The notes beneath the pieces are model-generated. The model had not been told where the DNA came from, made no database searches, and saw only the letters and a list, made by a program, of their open reading frames with translations. A stretch of DNA of 64,000 bases from Rhodoferax sp. OV413 (GTDB taxonomy: Bacteria; Pseudomonadota; Gammaproteobacteria; Burkholderiales; Burkholderiaceae_C). The position numbers and the translations under genes were made by a program. The stretch spans positions 44,046 through 108,045 of the forward strand of contig NZ_FNJA01000010.1 in assembly GCF_900104385.1 (NCBI RefSeq), written 5' to 3'. Shown here piece by piece: positions 8,036 through 17,107 of the stretch (position 1 is the first letter of the stretch; each line of letters begins with the position of its first letter).

Positions 8036-9652
8036 ATGCCATCTACCTCCAGATCTTCCTCCTCCATTGCGCGCCGCCTGGGCCTGGGCTTCGGCACCGT
8101 GCTGGCGCTTCTCCTGACGGTCGCCGTGGTCAGCGGGCTCGGCCTGCGCAGCATGGCCAGCCAGCTGGAACAGATCACCGAAGTGAACGCCAGCAAGATC
8201 CGGCTGGCCCGGAACCTGATGGGCAACATCAATGAACTGGCGCTGCACGTCCGCAATGTCACCTTGTTCACCGACATGCAGAAGATCGATGCCGAAGTCA
8301 AACAGGTCGCCGAAGCCCAGTCGCGCTATGCACAGACCCAGTCGCGCCTGGTCGCCGCCATGGCCACAGACGAAGAGAAGGCCGCCCTGCAGGAGATCGT
8401 AAAAACCAGTCTGCGGGCCCTGCCCTCCATCGACCAGGCGGTCGCGCAGGGCAGCAGCGGTGACAGCACGGCAGCGGTCAGCACCCTGACCGGCAAGATG
8501 CAGGAAGAAGAAGCCCAGTGGCGTCAAAAAGTAGCGCTGCTGGTGGATTTGCAGGACCAGCTGTCGCTGGATGCATCGACCCTGGCCAAAACCCAGCAGC
8601 GCAATACGCTGGCCACCATGCTGGTGCTGGTCGTGGTGTCGCTGGCGCTGGGCGGCCTGATTTCCTGGCGCATCACGCGCAGCGTCACCGCACCGGTGCA
8701 ACGCGCCATGGTGGTGGCCGAGCGGATTGCCGACTGCGATCTGACATCGGCGGTGGAAGTACACGCCACCGACGAAACCGGCCGGCTGCTGGAGGCCATC
8801 CGCACCATGCAGGACCGCATGAAATCCCTGGTCGGCGAGATCTCGCAATCGGCCGAATCGATACAAACGGCCAGCGCAGAAGTGGCCATGGGTACCCAGG
8901 ATTTGAGCCTGCGCACCGAGCACACCTCCAGCAATTTGCAGCAAGCCGCGTCCTCCATGGCCGAGCTGACCGACACGGTGCGCCAGAGTGTGGATGCGGC
9001 GCACAACGCCCACCAGTTGGCCACTTCGGCGGCGGGCCTGGCCGCCCGCGGTGGCGCCGTGGTGCTGCGCGTGGTATCCACCATGGAAGACATCAACACC
9101 AGCTCGCGCAAGATTTCCGACATCACCAGCGTGATTGACGGCATCGCGTTCCAAACCAATATCCTGGCGCTGAATGCCGCAGTCGAAGCGGCCCGTGCTG
9201 GCGAGCAAGGGCGGGGCTTTGCGGTTGTCGCCAGCGAAGTGCGCAGTCTTGCCGGGCGGGCCGCCGAAGCAGCCCGGGAAATCAAGGGCCTGATCGCTGC
9301 CTCGGTCGACAAGGTACAGGCCGGCACCACCCTGGTGGGCGACGCCGGGCACGCGATGCAAGACATCGTGGACTCGGTGCAAAAGGTGGCCAACATCATT
9401 GGTGAAATTTCCGCCTCGTCCACCGCGCAGTCCGACGGCATTGAAAGAGTCAACGGAGCGGTGGCCCAGCTCGACCAGATGACGCAGCAGAACGCGGCAC
9501 TGGTAGAGCAGTCCGCCGCTGCCGCCGAGTCGCTGAAAGAACAGGCCGGCAATCTGACGCGGATGGTCGGCTTGTTCAAGCTGGACAGCGTGACCAGGGC
9601 AACGTCGACCACTCGGCCGAACCCGCACGTGGATACGCTTTTAATTCAATAA
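8036..9652 (+). CDS. Methyl-accepting chemotaxis protein, four-helix-bundle sensor type
   Basis: A 538-aa chemoreceptor. TM1 is near residues 12-36, a helical periplasmic domain (4HB_MCP-like) spans about 37-190, TM2 is 192-211, then come a HAMP domain and a long signalling coiled coil. The conserved hairpin tip reads [20 protein letters not shown], followed by [15 protein letters not shown] chose the ATG at 8036 over an in-frame GTG at 8009 because it starts directly before the positively charged TM1 lead. No C-terminal CheR/CheB-tethering pentapeptide is present. It follows the PhnD-like gene closely and is probably co-transcribed with it. Confidence 0.93.
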   Translation: MPSTSRSSSSIARRLGLGFGTVLALLLTVAVVSGLGLRSMASQLEQITEVNASKIRLARNLMGNINELALHVRNVTLFTDMQKIDAEVKQVAEAQSRYAQTQSRLVAAMATDEEKAALQEIVKTSLRALPSIDQAVAQGSSGDSTAAVSTLTGKMQEEEAQWRQKVALLVDLQDQLSLDASTLAKTQQRNTLATMLVLVVVSLALGGLISWRITRSVTAPVQRAMVVAERIADCDLTSAVEVHATDETGRLLEAIRTMQDRMKSLVGEISQSAESIQTASAEVAMGTQDLSLRTEHTSSNLQQAASSMAELTDTVRQSVDAAHNAHQLATSAAGLAARGGAVVLRVVSTMEDINTSSRKISDITSVIDGIAFQTNILALNAAVEAARAGEQGRGFAVVASEVRSLAGRAAEAAREIKGLIAASVDKVQAGTTLVGDAGHAMQDIVDSVQKVANIIGEISASSTAQSDGIERVNGAVAQLDQMTQQNAALVEQSAAAAESLKEQAGNLTRMVGLFKLDSVTRATSTTRPNPHVDTLLIQ

Positions 9653-9706
9653 GGCGTGCACCACAGCAGTAGTCACTTCTTCAATAGCTAACCTGACAAG
9701 CCCCCC

Positions 9707-11230
9707 ATGAAACTCAAGACCCGAATTCTTTGGCTGTGTGCAGCCACCCTGCTGGGACTGGTTGTGCTATCGGCCGTGGCCTTGACCACGCTGTACCAAT
9801 CGATGATGAAGGAGCGCAAGGCGCAGCTCACCAACCTGGTGGTATTGGCCCATGCCGCCGCGCAAAAATCCTACGAGAAGGAAAAGAGCGGCGCCCTTTC
9901 GCGAGAGGCCGCGATCAAGGAAGCCTCCCAGACCATTGGCAGTTTCGTGGACAAAGACAAGTATTTTTTTGTGCGCGGCTATTCGCACGATGTCTCCTTG
10001 GTCCACCCCAACCCCAAGCGCGTGGGCATCGTCAACGAAAAGGGCAGCAAGGAATCGGGAGACCGTTACCGCGCATCGATGCAGGGTAAGACCGTCGGCA
10101 CGGTCATTCAACCGGGTACGCGCCCCGGGGTCAAGGAGCCGGTAGACAAGCTGTACGCCGTCATCCATTTCGAACCCTGGGACTGGATCATCGGGTTTGG
10201 TGACTACGTGGACGACATTGAGGATGCCTTCTGGCGCAATACGGCCATCCTGCTGTCCATCGGCGCGGTGCTGATGCTCATCATTGCCCTGATGGCCTGG
10301 CAGATGCTGCGCACGCTGGTGCAACAGCTCGGTGGCGAGCCCCAGTACGCGGCAGACGTGGTGACCCAGATCGCCGAGGGCAACCTAGCGGTAGAGGTGC
10401 ATACCCTGCCCAGCGACCAGACCAGCATCCTGCATGCCATCCATGCCATGCGCGACAAGCTGGCCCATCTGGTGCGCCAGGTACGCGACAGCACCGAGTC
10501 GATCAACACCGCCTCAGCCGAGATCGCGGCCGGCAATAGCGACCTGTCCGGCCGCACCGAGTCGCAGGCCAGCGCGCTCGAGGAAACGGCGGCCTCCATG
10601 GAGCAATTGACCGCCACCGTACAACAGAACGCCGCCAACGCCCGCCGGGCCGACGAGCTGGCGCGCTCCGCCTCCGACATGGCTGTGCGCGGCGGTGACG
10701 TAGTCCAGCAGGTGGTGAGCACCATGGGCTCCATCGACCAGTCCTCGCGCAAGATCGTGGACATCATCAGCGTCATCGACGGCATCGCCTTCCAGACCAA
10801 CATCCTGGCGCTGAATGCCGCCGTAGAGGCTGCCCGGGCGGGCGAGCAAGGCCGCGGCTTTGCCGTGGTGGCCAGCGAAGTGCGCAGCCTGGCCCAGCGC
10901 AGCGCAGCCGCTGCCAAGGAGATCAAGGGCTTGATCGACGACTCCGTGGCCAAGGTGGGCGTGGGCACCCAGCTGGTGGAACAGGCCGGCTCCACCATGC
11001 GCGAGGTGGTCAACGGCGTAAAGAGCGTCACCACCATGGTGGCCGAAATCAGTGCCGCCAGCGCCGAGCAAAGTGCCGGCATCGCCCAGGTGAACCAGGC
11101 GATATCGCAGATGGACCAGGGTACGCAGCAGAACGCCGCGCTGGTCGAAGAGGCCCTGGCCGCAGCCCAGTCGCTGAGCCAGCAGGCCGTGGCGCTGTCG
11201 CAGACCGTGGGACAGTTCCGCGTGGCCTAG
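9707..11230 (+). CDS. Methyl-accepting chemotaxis protein, Cache sensor type
   Basis: A 507-aa chemoreceptor. TM1 is about residues 7-29, a single Cache-like periplasmic domain spans 35-175 ([34 protein letters not shown]), TM2 is 178-200, and HAMP plus signalling domain follow. The tip sequence [20 protein letters not shown] is identical to that of the preceding chemoreceptor, so both should couple to the same CheA/CheW arrays. Cache domains of this kind bind small carboxylates or amino acids in characterised proteins; the ligand here is unknown. It is 54 bp from the previous gene. Confidence 0.93.
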   Translation: MKLKTRILWLCAATLLGLVVLSAVALTTLYQSMMKERKAQLTNLVVLAHAAAQKSYEKEKSGALSREAAIKEASQTIGSFVDKDKYFFVRGYSHDVSLVHPNPKRVGIVNEKGSKESGDRYRASMQGKTVGTVIQPGTRPGVKEPVDKLYAVIHFEPWDWIIGFGDYVDDIEDAFWRNTAILLSIGAVLMLIIALMAWQMLRTLVQQLGGEPQYAADVVTQIAEGNLAVEVHTLPSDQTSILHAIHAMRDKLAHLVRQVRDSTESINTASAEIAAGNSDLSGRTESQASALEETAASMEQLTATVQQNAANARRADELARSASDMAVRGGDVVQQVVSTMGSIDQSSRKIVDIISVIDGIAFQTNILALNAAVEAARAGEQGRGFAVVASEVRSLAQRSAAAAKEIKGLIDDSVAKVGVGTQLVEQAGSTMREVVNGVKSVTTMVAEISAASAEQSAGIAQVNQAISQMDQGTQQNAALVEEALAAAQSLSQQAVALSQTVGQFRVA

Positions 11231-11498
11231 ATGGGAAACACCTGCTGGTTAGGGTTGTCTGTTTCGGGGTGCAGCAAAAGCGCCTGATTGCGGCGCGGGC
11301 CGAACAGCATGCCGATGCCGCTAGTGCGCATTTGGCGTTCATCATGTCTTTACGAAGACGGCGTTGAATAGAGCGAAGACGGTCGTCGCAGTTGCCCAAC
11401 GGCTTGGTAAGGGAATACACCCGGCCGCCCCAGGAAAACGACTAAAGTACCGGTCTTGATCGCACACCACCTACGCCCGCCCTTTGAGCACCTCTGCC
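11231..11498. promoter_or_regulatory. Intergenic region before the pqi operon
   Basis: This gap of about 270 bp separates the chemoreceptor gene from pqiA. A possible -10 (TAAAGT, near 11443) lies about 50 bases before the pqiA start. The minus strand holds a 34-codon ORF (11331 to 11227) that overlaps the chemoreceptor stop; I do not recognise it. No strong terminator is visible. Confidence 0.3.
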
Positions 11499-12113
11499 AT
11501 GCAGCAAGTCCCCCACGTCGTCATTTGTGAAGGCTGCGACGCCGTGTACCACAAGACGGTTCTGGGCCGCGGCCAGGTAGCGCGCTGCCCGCGCTGCGGC
11601 ACCGAGCTGGAGCGCTACACAGGCCGGGCGCAGCAGCGCATTCTGCCGATGGTGGTGGCGGGCTTGCTGATGTTTGCGGTGGCCAATCTGTTCCCCATCG
11701 TCGCCATCTCACTCGGCGGCCAGTACAGCGAGGTCACGCTGGCCGGCGCCGTGCAGGCGCTGAGCCAGGAGGGCATGGCCGAAGTCGCGCTACTGGTGCT
11801 GGCCACCACCCTGCTGTTTCCGCTGGCGCAGCTGCTGATCCTGCTCTATCTACTGGTGCCGCTGCCGCGCCAGCGCCGCCCGCTGGGCTTTGCCTGGCTG
11901 GTGCGCATACTGCAGTCGCTACTGCCCTGGGGCATGGTCGAGGTGTTCCTGCTGGGCGTGCTGGTGGCCATCATCAAGCTCACCAGCTCGGCCGAGGTGA
12001 TCATCGGCCCGGCGCTGGGCGCGTTTGTGGCGCTGACCGTGCTGTTGACCGTGATCCTGTCGTTCCAGCCACGCAACTTCTGGCACATGGCGTTTGCCGA
12101 GTCCACGGAATGA
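11499..12113 (+). CDS. pqiA: PqiA-like membrane protein, first half-size subunit
   Basis: A 204-aa integral membrane protein starting with a zinc-ribbon-like pair (CEGCDAVYH and CPRCGTEL) and followed by about four membrane helices. In E. coli PqiA is one chain of about 417 aa with two such modules; here the modules are separate genes overlapping by 4 bp. I prefer the ATG at 11499 (MQQVPHVV) over an upstream in-frame TTG. With PqiB and PqiC it forms an MCE-type system that moves lipids between inner and outer membranes in homologues. Confidence 0.88.
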   Translation: MQQVPHVVICEGCDAVYHKTVLGRGQVARCPRCGTELERYTGRAQQRILPMVVAGLLMFAVANLFPIVAISLGGQYSEVTLAGAVQALSQEGMAEVALLVLATTLLFPLAQLLILLYLLVPLPRQRRPLGFAWLVRILQSLLPWGMVEVFLLGVLVAIIKLTSSAEVIIGPALGAFVALTVLLTVILSFQPRNFWHMAFAESTE

Positions 12114-12787
12114 CCGGCACGGCCACCGCCACCTCCCTGGGCCTGGTCGGCTGCCACCACTGCGGTGCGGCCTGGCAAGGTGCGGCCGACGGCCAGGCCT
12201 GCGGCGTTTGCGGCACGCCGCTGCACCGGCGCAAAACCGACAGTCTGAACCGCACCTGGGCACTGCTGGCGGCGGCCTACCTGATGTACCTGCCGGCCAA
12301 TCTGCTGCCTGTGATGATCACCAGCAACCTGCTCAATACCAAGGTGGACACCATCCTCAGCGGTGTTATCTACTTCTGGGTCACCGGTGCCTGGGGCCTG
12401 GCCGCCATCGTGTTTGTGGCCAGCTTTCTGGTGCCGCTGTTCAAGCTGGGCGCGCTGACCACCCTGGTCTGGATGGCCCAGCGGCGCAGCCCGCGCTTCC
12501 GCGAAGACCGTGCCCGGCTGTACCGCATGGTCGAGCTGATCGGCCGCTGGTCCATGCTCGACGTGTTCGTGGTGTCCTTGCTGGCCGGCCTGGTGCGTAT
12601 CCAGGGCTTTGCCGAAATCACCGCCGGCGTAGGCATTGCCGCTTTCGCCGCAGTCGTGGTGCTGACCATGCTGGCCTCTTTGAGCTTCGACCCGCGCCTG
12701 ACCTGGGACGATGCCCCAGCACCTGCGCCGGCCCACCCCTTACCACCTGTGCACAATCCACCGCATGAGCCAAGACCCCTTGCCTAA
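12110..12787 (+). CDS. pqiA: PqiA-like membrane protein, second half-size subunit
   Basis: A 225-aa membrane protein with an N-terminal Cys pair motif (CHHCGAAW, CGVCGTPL) and about four helices, including the family-typical segment YLPANLLPVMITSNL. The start ATG overlaps the previous stop (ATGA), which indicates translational coupling. The C-terminus is a proline-rich tail that overlaps the start of pqiB by 23 bp. It corresponds to the second half of full-length PqiA. Confidence 0.88.
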   Translation: MTGTATATSLGLVGCHHCGAAWQGAADGQACGVCGTPLHRRKTDSLNRTWALLAAAYLMYLPANLLPVMITSNLLNTKVDTILSGVIYFWVTGAWGLAAIVFVASFLVPLFKLGALTTLVWMAQRRSPRFREDRARLYRMVELIGRWSMLDVFVVSLLAGLVRIQGFAEITAGVGIAAFAAVVVLTMLASLSFDPRLTWDDAPAPAPAHPLPPVHNPPHEPRPLA

Positions 12788-14423
12788 TCCGCCCGCAGCG
12801 TCCGACCTGCCCACGCCCAGCATCGAAAAGAAGCGCAGCTGGCTGCCCTCGCTGATCTGGATCGTCCCCATCGTGGCGGCACTGGTCGGCGTGACCCTGG
12901 TGGTCAAGACCGTACTCGGCCGTGGCCCGACCATCGAGATCAGCTTCAGCACCGCCGAAGGCCTGGTGGCCGGCAAAACCAAGGTCAAGTACAAGGAGGT
13001 GGAGATCGGCTCAGTCACCGCCATCACCCTGGCCGAGGACCGTTCCCACATCGTGGCCACGGTGCAGCTGCAAAAAGAAGCCAAGAGCTTCATCGCCGAC
13101 GACACCCGCTTCTGGGTGATTCGCCCGCGCCTGGAGGCCGCTGGCGTCAGCGGACTCGGCACCCTGCTGTCGGGCGCCTACATCCGGGCCGATGCCGGCG
13201 TGTCCGAAGACACCACCCACAAATTCGTCGGCCTGGAAGCCCCGCCCATCGTCACCCGTGACACCTCGGGCCGGCAGTTCGTGCTGCACGCCGGCAATAT
13301 CGGCTCGCTCGACGTCGGCTCGCCGCTGTACTTTCGCCGCATCAAGGTCGGCCAGGTGGCCGCCTATGCGCTCGACCCCGACGGCAAGGGCGTGACGCTA
13401 CGGGTCTTTGTCAACACGCCGTACGAGAAGTTTGTCGGCGCCAATACCCGCTTCTGGCATGCCAGCGGCGTCGACGTGGAGGCCAGCGCCAGCGGCTTCA
13501 AGGTGCGCACCCAGTCGCTGGCCACCATGGTGATGGGCGGCATCGCCATGCAAGCGCCCGACGATGCCCCCGGCGCCGAAGCGGCCGAGAACGCCAGCTT
13601 CAAGCTCGCCGAAGACGAAACCACCGCGCTGAAAGCGCCGGATGGCCCGTCGCAAACCCTGTTGCTGAACTTCAACCAGTCGCTGCGCGGCCTGGCGCCC
13701 GGTGCGGCGGTGGACTTCCGCGGCGTGGTGATTGGCGAGGTCAAATCCATAGGCGTGGAATTCGACCGCGTGGAACGGCGCTTCAATATGCCGGTGCTGA
13801 TCGAGGTCTACCCGGCCCGCCTGGGCCGGAACTTCGACAGCGAACAATCCGACCCGGTCGCCACCCAGCAGCGGCGGCTGCAGCAGCTCATCAACCGCGG
13901 CCTGCGGGCCCAGCTGCGCACCGGCAACCTGCTCAGCGGCCAGCTGTATGTGGCACTGGACTTCTTCCCGAAAGCGCCGCCGATCGAGCTGAAAAAGATC
14001 AGCGATCCGGTCGAGCTGCCCACCGTTCCCAACGGCCTGGACGAATTGCAAACCCAGGTCTCCGAGATCCTGGGCAAGATCAACAAGGTGCCGTTCGAAC
14101 AGCTGAGCACCGACCTGCGCAAGACCCTGGCCACGCTGGACACCACGCTGACCAGCGCCGAGCAGCTGGTCAAGAAGCTGAACAACGATGTCGCGCCCGA
14201 AATGACGGCCGCCATGCGCGACGTGCGCAAGACCATCAACACTGCCAACGAGACGCTGAATACGGCCGGGCGCACCCTGTCCGAAGACGCGCCGCTGCAA
14301 CAAGACCTGCGCCAGACGCTGCGCGAGGTGAACCGCGCCGCCGCGTCCATCAAGGTGCTGACCGACTACCTGGAGCGCCACCCCGAATCGCTGCTGCGTG
14401 GCAAACCCGAGGAAAAGAAATGA
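12765..14423 (+). CDS. pqiB: PqiB-like MCE-domain protein
   Basis: A 552-aa single-pass inner-membrane protein with a TM segment at about residues 29-50, then three MCE repeats starting near TIEISFSTAEGLVAGKTKV, GRQFVLHAGNIGSLDVG and QTLLLNFNQSLRGLAPG. The C-terminal third is helical (KINKVPFEQLSTDLRKTL onward), matching the needle/coil part of PqiB. The ATG at 12765 (MSQDPLPNPP) is preferred to an upstream in-frame ATG lying in the pqiA tail. In homologues PqiB forms a periplasm-spanning lipid conduit. Confidence 0.93.
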   Translation: MSQDPLPNPPAASDLPTPSIEKKRSWLPSLIWIVPIVAALVGVTLVVKTVLGRGPTIEISFSTAEGLVAGKTKVKYKEVEIGSVTAITLAEDRSHIVATVQLQKEAKSFIADDTRFWVIRPRLEAAGVSGLGTLLSGAYIRADAGVSEDTTHKFVGLEAPPIVTRDTSGRQFVLHAGNIGSLDVGSPLYFRRIKVGQVAAYALDPDGKGVTLRVFVNTPYEKFVGANTRFWHASGVDVEASASGFKVRTQSLATMVMGGIAMQAPDDAPGAEAAENASFKLAEDETTALKAPDGPSQTLLLNFNQSLRGLAPGAAVDFRGVVIGEVKSIGVEFDRVERRFNMPVLIEVYPARLGRNFDSEQSDPVATQQRRLQQLINRGLRAQLRTGNLLSGQLYVALDFFPKAPPIELKKISDPVELPTVPNGLDELQTQVSEILGKINKVPFEQLSTDLRKTLATLDTTLTSAEQLVKKLNNDVAPEMTAAMRDVRKTINTANETLNTAGRTLSEDAPLQQDLRQTLREVNRAAASIKVLTDYLERHPESLLRGKPEEKK

Positions 14424-15031
14424 GCCTGTTCCGCCCTACCCTCGCCCTGCTGGCCGCCTCTGCCCTAGCCGGCTGCGGCACCACACCCGCAGTGCGCTAC
14501 TACAGCCTGAGCACGGCCACCGCCGCTACGGCAACCACAACGGCGCCCACGGCCAAGCCGCTGTTGATCGAAGTACCGCCGCTGGCCCTGCCCGAACGCC
14601 TGGTACGGCCGCAGCTGGTGGTGCGCACCGCCGCCAACCAGGTCGATGTGCTGGAGCTGCACCGCTGGACCGCCCCCTTCGACTCCGAGCTGCGCGACGC
14701 GCTGGCCAGCAGCATTGCGGCCCGGCTGGGCGCGGTCGATGTGTCGGGCGGCGGGCGCCTGGCCGGCCAGCCGGTGTACCGCGTGGCGGTACAGCTGCGC
14801 CAATGGGAGGCGGTGGACAACAGCCGGGTGGAAGCCAGCTTCAGCTGGACCATCCGCCGCTCCGACGAAGCCCGCAATCTGGCCTGCCAGTGGAGCCAGT
14901 CCGTGCCCGTGGGTGCTGGCATCGCCGCGCTGGCCCAGGGTGCCCAGCAGCTCACGGCCCAGGCCGCACAGCGCATGGCCGCCAGCGTCAGTGCGCTGGA
15001 TGCCGACGCCGCCGCCCAGTGCCCAGCCTGA
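14420..15031 (+). CDS. pqiC: PqiC-like outer-membrane lipoprotein
   Basis: A 203-aa lipoprotein with signal peptide and lipobox LAGC (modified Cys at residue 19). The body belongs to the ABC-transport auxiliary lipoprotein/YmbA group: RYYSL near the start, LVRPQLVVRTAANQVDV in the middle and FDSELRDALASSIAARL after it. It overlaps pqiB by 4 bp and closes the operon. PqiC is the outer-membrane partner of PqiB in E. coli. Repeat copy A begins 3 bases after the stop. Confidence 0.9.
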   Translation: MSLFRPTLALLAASALAGCGTTPAVRYYSLSTATAATATTTAPTAKPLLIEVPPLALPERLVRPQLVVRTAANQVDVLELHRWTAPFDSELRDALASSIAARLGAVDVSGGGRLAGQPVYRVAVQLRQWEAVDNSRVEASFSWTIRRSDEARNLACQWSQSVPVGAGIAALAQGAQQLTAQAAQRMAASVSALDADAAAQCPA

Positions 15032-15033
15032 TT

Positions 15034-15082
15034 GCTATTATTTTAATAGCTGCTTGCGCTAGTGAAATAAGCGCCAGCGGCC
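15034..15082 (+). repeat. Dispersed palindromic repeat, copy A (intergenic)
   Basis: GCTATTATTT-TAATAGCTGC-TTGCGC, ten bases, then AGCGCCAGCGGCC, with an AT-rich tail to about 15100. It fills the gap between the convergent pqiC and MFS genes, and the tail contains the MFS stop codon. Two stems are possible: GCTATT with AATAGC, and GCTGC-TTGCGCT with AGCGCC-AGCGGC. It shares spacing with eight other copies. Confidence 0.85.
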
Positions 15083-15096
15083 TTTTTCTTATAAAT

Positions 15097-16314
15097 TTAA
15101 GCCTGGGGTTGCAGCTGGGCCGGGGCCGCGAAACCGACGATCCGCCAGACCACGCCGGTGAACGCCAGCACCACCAGCAGCATGCTGGCATAGGCCCAGT
15201 GCAGGCCTACCAGGTCCGACAGGCTGCCCACCACCACGCCCGCCAGCTGCGAGCCCACGCTGTAGCCAATCATCAGCAGAGCCGACAGCTTGGACGCCTG
15301 CGCCGGCATGTCGTCGATCATGATGGCCAGCAGCACCGGGAACACCACGCCCACGCCGACGCCAAACAAAAAGTTGCCCAGCCCGGCCACCACCCAGCCA
15401 CCCTGGCCGGCCAGCGCCACGTTCATCGCCATGCCGGCCAAGGCCAGCAGGTTCAGCCGCCAGAGCTTTTGCCGCAGCGGCCAGCGGCTGTGCCAGAAAG
15501 CCTGCCACAGCCGCGCGGCGATCATGCCGGCGACGAAAAATTCCAGCCCGATGCGGGCCGCATTCGGGCTCAGGTGCTGGGCGTTGATGCCGAAGCTGAC
15601 ATACCAAAAATTCTGCCCCCATTCCAGAAAGCCGCTGAGCACCCCGCCCAGCACGGCCCAGAACACCACCGGCCGGCGCAGTAGCTGCACATAGCCCATG
15701 GACGGACCACCGGCCTCGGCATGGTGGATCGGCGCCAAGTTCACAAAGTGCCGGCGCGGCCAGAAGGCCACCAGCACGGTCAACAGCGGCAGCAGGTACA
15801 CGGCGTACGGCATGCGCCAGCTAGTGCTGAACTGCTGCACGCCAATCACCGCCATCGGCGCCACCAGATTGCCCAGGCTGAACGCCAGGTCAACCATGCT
15901 GAGCATGCGCGCACGCAGCTCGGCCTGCGGGCTGATGTTCGCCAGAATGCTGTGCGCCAGGGTGAACAGCGCGGTCTCGCACAGCGCCACCAGGAAGAAG
16001 CCGGCCAGCAAAGTGCCGAAGTTGGGCGACAGCACGATCAGGCTGATCGCCAGCAGCGCCGCCGCGGTATAGCTGAGGAACAGCGGCCGGGGTGCGTAGC
16101 GCTGCGCCATGCGCCCGCCCTGTAGTGCGCCGAGCACACCGCCGGCCGACCAGACCATCATCAGCACGCCGAGCTGCTGGTAGTTGTCCAGCTCCTCGCG
16201 CAGCTCGGGGGTTACCGCCCCCAGGATGGCGGCAAAAACCCCGGCGCACAGCGCGGTGTAGATCACCACCCAGGCCAGGTACGGAATACGCGCAATAAAG
16301 TCTTTGAGTTTCAC
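15097..16314 (-). CDS. Major facilitator superfamily transporter
   Basis: A hydrophobic protein of about 405 aa with roughly 12 membrane helices in two six-helix halves, for example WVVIYTALCAGVFAAILGA at the start and GLGNFLFGVGVGVVFPVLL in the second half. The loop GGRMAQRYAPRPLF after helix 2 is the MFS motif-A position. The start is uncertain: I chose a GTG at 16314 (VKLKDFIARIPYLAW), which gives a normal length. The frame stays open upstream to 16518, but that adds a cysteine-rich leader unlike MFS proteins. The substrate cannot be deduced. Confidence 0.82.
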   Translation of the reverse strand: MKLKDFIARIPYLAWVVIYTALCAGVFAAILGAVTPELREELDNYQQLGVLMMVWSAGGVLGALQGGRMAQRYAPRPLFLSYTAAALLAISLIVLSPNFGTLLAGFFLVALCETALFTLAHSILANISPQAELRARMLSMVDLAFSLGNLVAPMAVIGVQQFSTSWRMPYAVYLLPLLTVLVAFWPRRHFVNLAPIHHAEAGGPSMGYVQLLRRPVVFWAVLGGVLSGFLEWGQNFWYVSFGINAQHLSPNAARIGLEFFVAGMIAARLWQAFWHSRWPLRQKLWRLNLLALAGMAMNVALAGQGGWVVAGLGNFLFGVGVGVVFPVLLAIMIDDMPAQASKLSALLMIGYSVGSQLAGVVVGSLSDLVGLHWAYASMLLVVLAFTGVVWRIVGFAAPAQLQPQA

Positions 16315-16573
16315 GGGAGGGTTGACGCAAGCAAAGCCTCGGCTAGCGCGTCGACACGCCCGGCCATTGGCAAAAATAGGGATAAGAAGGGGCAACAACG
16401 GGAGGCAGCCGGCCAGGCACATCCGGTTACACAGATGTGTGGCGCGTGAAGTATTGTCTCGCGCCCAGAGGGCGGACGCTGGCCGCGGAACGAATGGCAG
16501 GGACGCGGTGTCAACCATATTGGCGATAGCGCGTCATTCAGTAGATTCCTCTTACTTTTCCCAGGACCCGCAC

Positions 16574-17050
16574 ATGCGTATTTTTCCCTCTGCCACTTCG
16601 CTCATTGCCTCCGGCCTGCTGGCTGTCAGTCTCACCGGCTGTGTGGTGGCTCCGCCCCGCGCGCAAGTACAGCCACAACCGGTAGTCGTTGCCCCGGCCC
16701 AGCGTATCGAATTCGGCCGCGTAGCCAATATGGAGCTGCTGCAAACCCAGGAGCGCCCGCAAACCAGCGGCGCCGGCGCGGTGATCGGCGGTATTGCCGG
16801 TGCCGTGCTGGGCCACCAGATCGGCGGCGGCTCAGGCCGTAGCGCTGCCACGGTGTTGGGCGCATTTGGCGGCGCGATTGCCGGCAACAGCATAGAAGGC
16901 AACCAGCAGCCCGCCCAGGTGCATGCGTCCTACCGCGTGACAGTGCAGGCCGAGGACGGCAGCTACCGCTACTTCAGCGTGGCCACGCCCACCGATTTGC
17001 GCGTGGGCGACCGCGTGCGCATGGGCGGCGGGCAGTTGTACCGCTATTAA
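16574..17050 (+). CDS. Glycine-zipper lipoprotein (SlyB/Pcp-like)
   Basis: A 158-aa outer-membrane lipoprotein. The ATG at 16574 follows an AGGA site and starts a signal peptide with lipobox LTGC (Cys at about residue 22). A glycine-zipper segment follows (GAGAVIGGIAGAVLGHQIGGG ... GAFGGAIAGNSIEG region), then a soluble C-terminal domain ending in DRVRMGGGQLYRY. This matches the 17-kDa antigen/SlyB family, which contributes to envelope integrity. It is divergent from the MFS gene and convergent with the desulfurase gene. Confidence 0.88.
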   Translation: MRIFPSATSLIASGLLAVSLTGCVVAPPRAQVQPQPVVVAPAQRIEFGRVANMELLQTQERPQTSGAGAVIGGIAGAVLGHQIGGGSGRSAATVLGAFGGAIAGNSIEGNQQPAQVHASYRVTVQAEDGSYRYFSVATPTDLRVGDRVRMGGGQLYRY

Positions 17051-17058
17051 GGTTTTTA

Positions 17059-17107
17059 GGCCGCTAGCGCTTATCTAGTCTGCGCTGGCAGCTATGCTAT
17101 TCGTAGC
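17059..17107 (-). repeat. Dispersed palindromic repeat, copy B (forms the 3' end of the desulfurase gene)
   Basis: On the minus strand: GCTACGAATA-GCATAGCTGC-CAGCGC, ten bases, then AGCGCTAGCGGCC and TAAAAACC. The first 33 nt of the element encode the last ten residues (ATNSIAASAD) and the TAG stop of the cysteine desulfurase fusion. The rest fills the short convergent gap to the glycine-zipper lipoprotein gene. Confidence 0.85.

Noticed and set aside
11227..11331. 34-codon minus-strand ORF overlapping the chemoreceptor stop
   Set aside because: Too short, no ribosome-binding site, no recognisable family.
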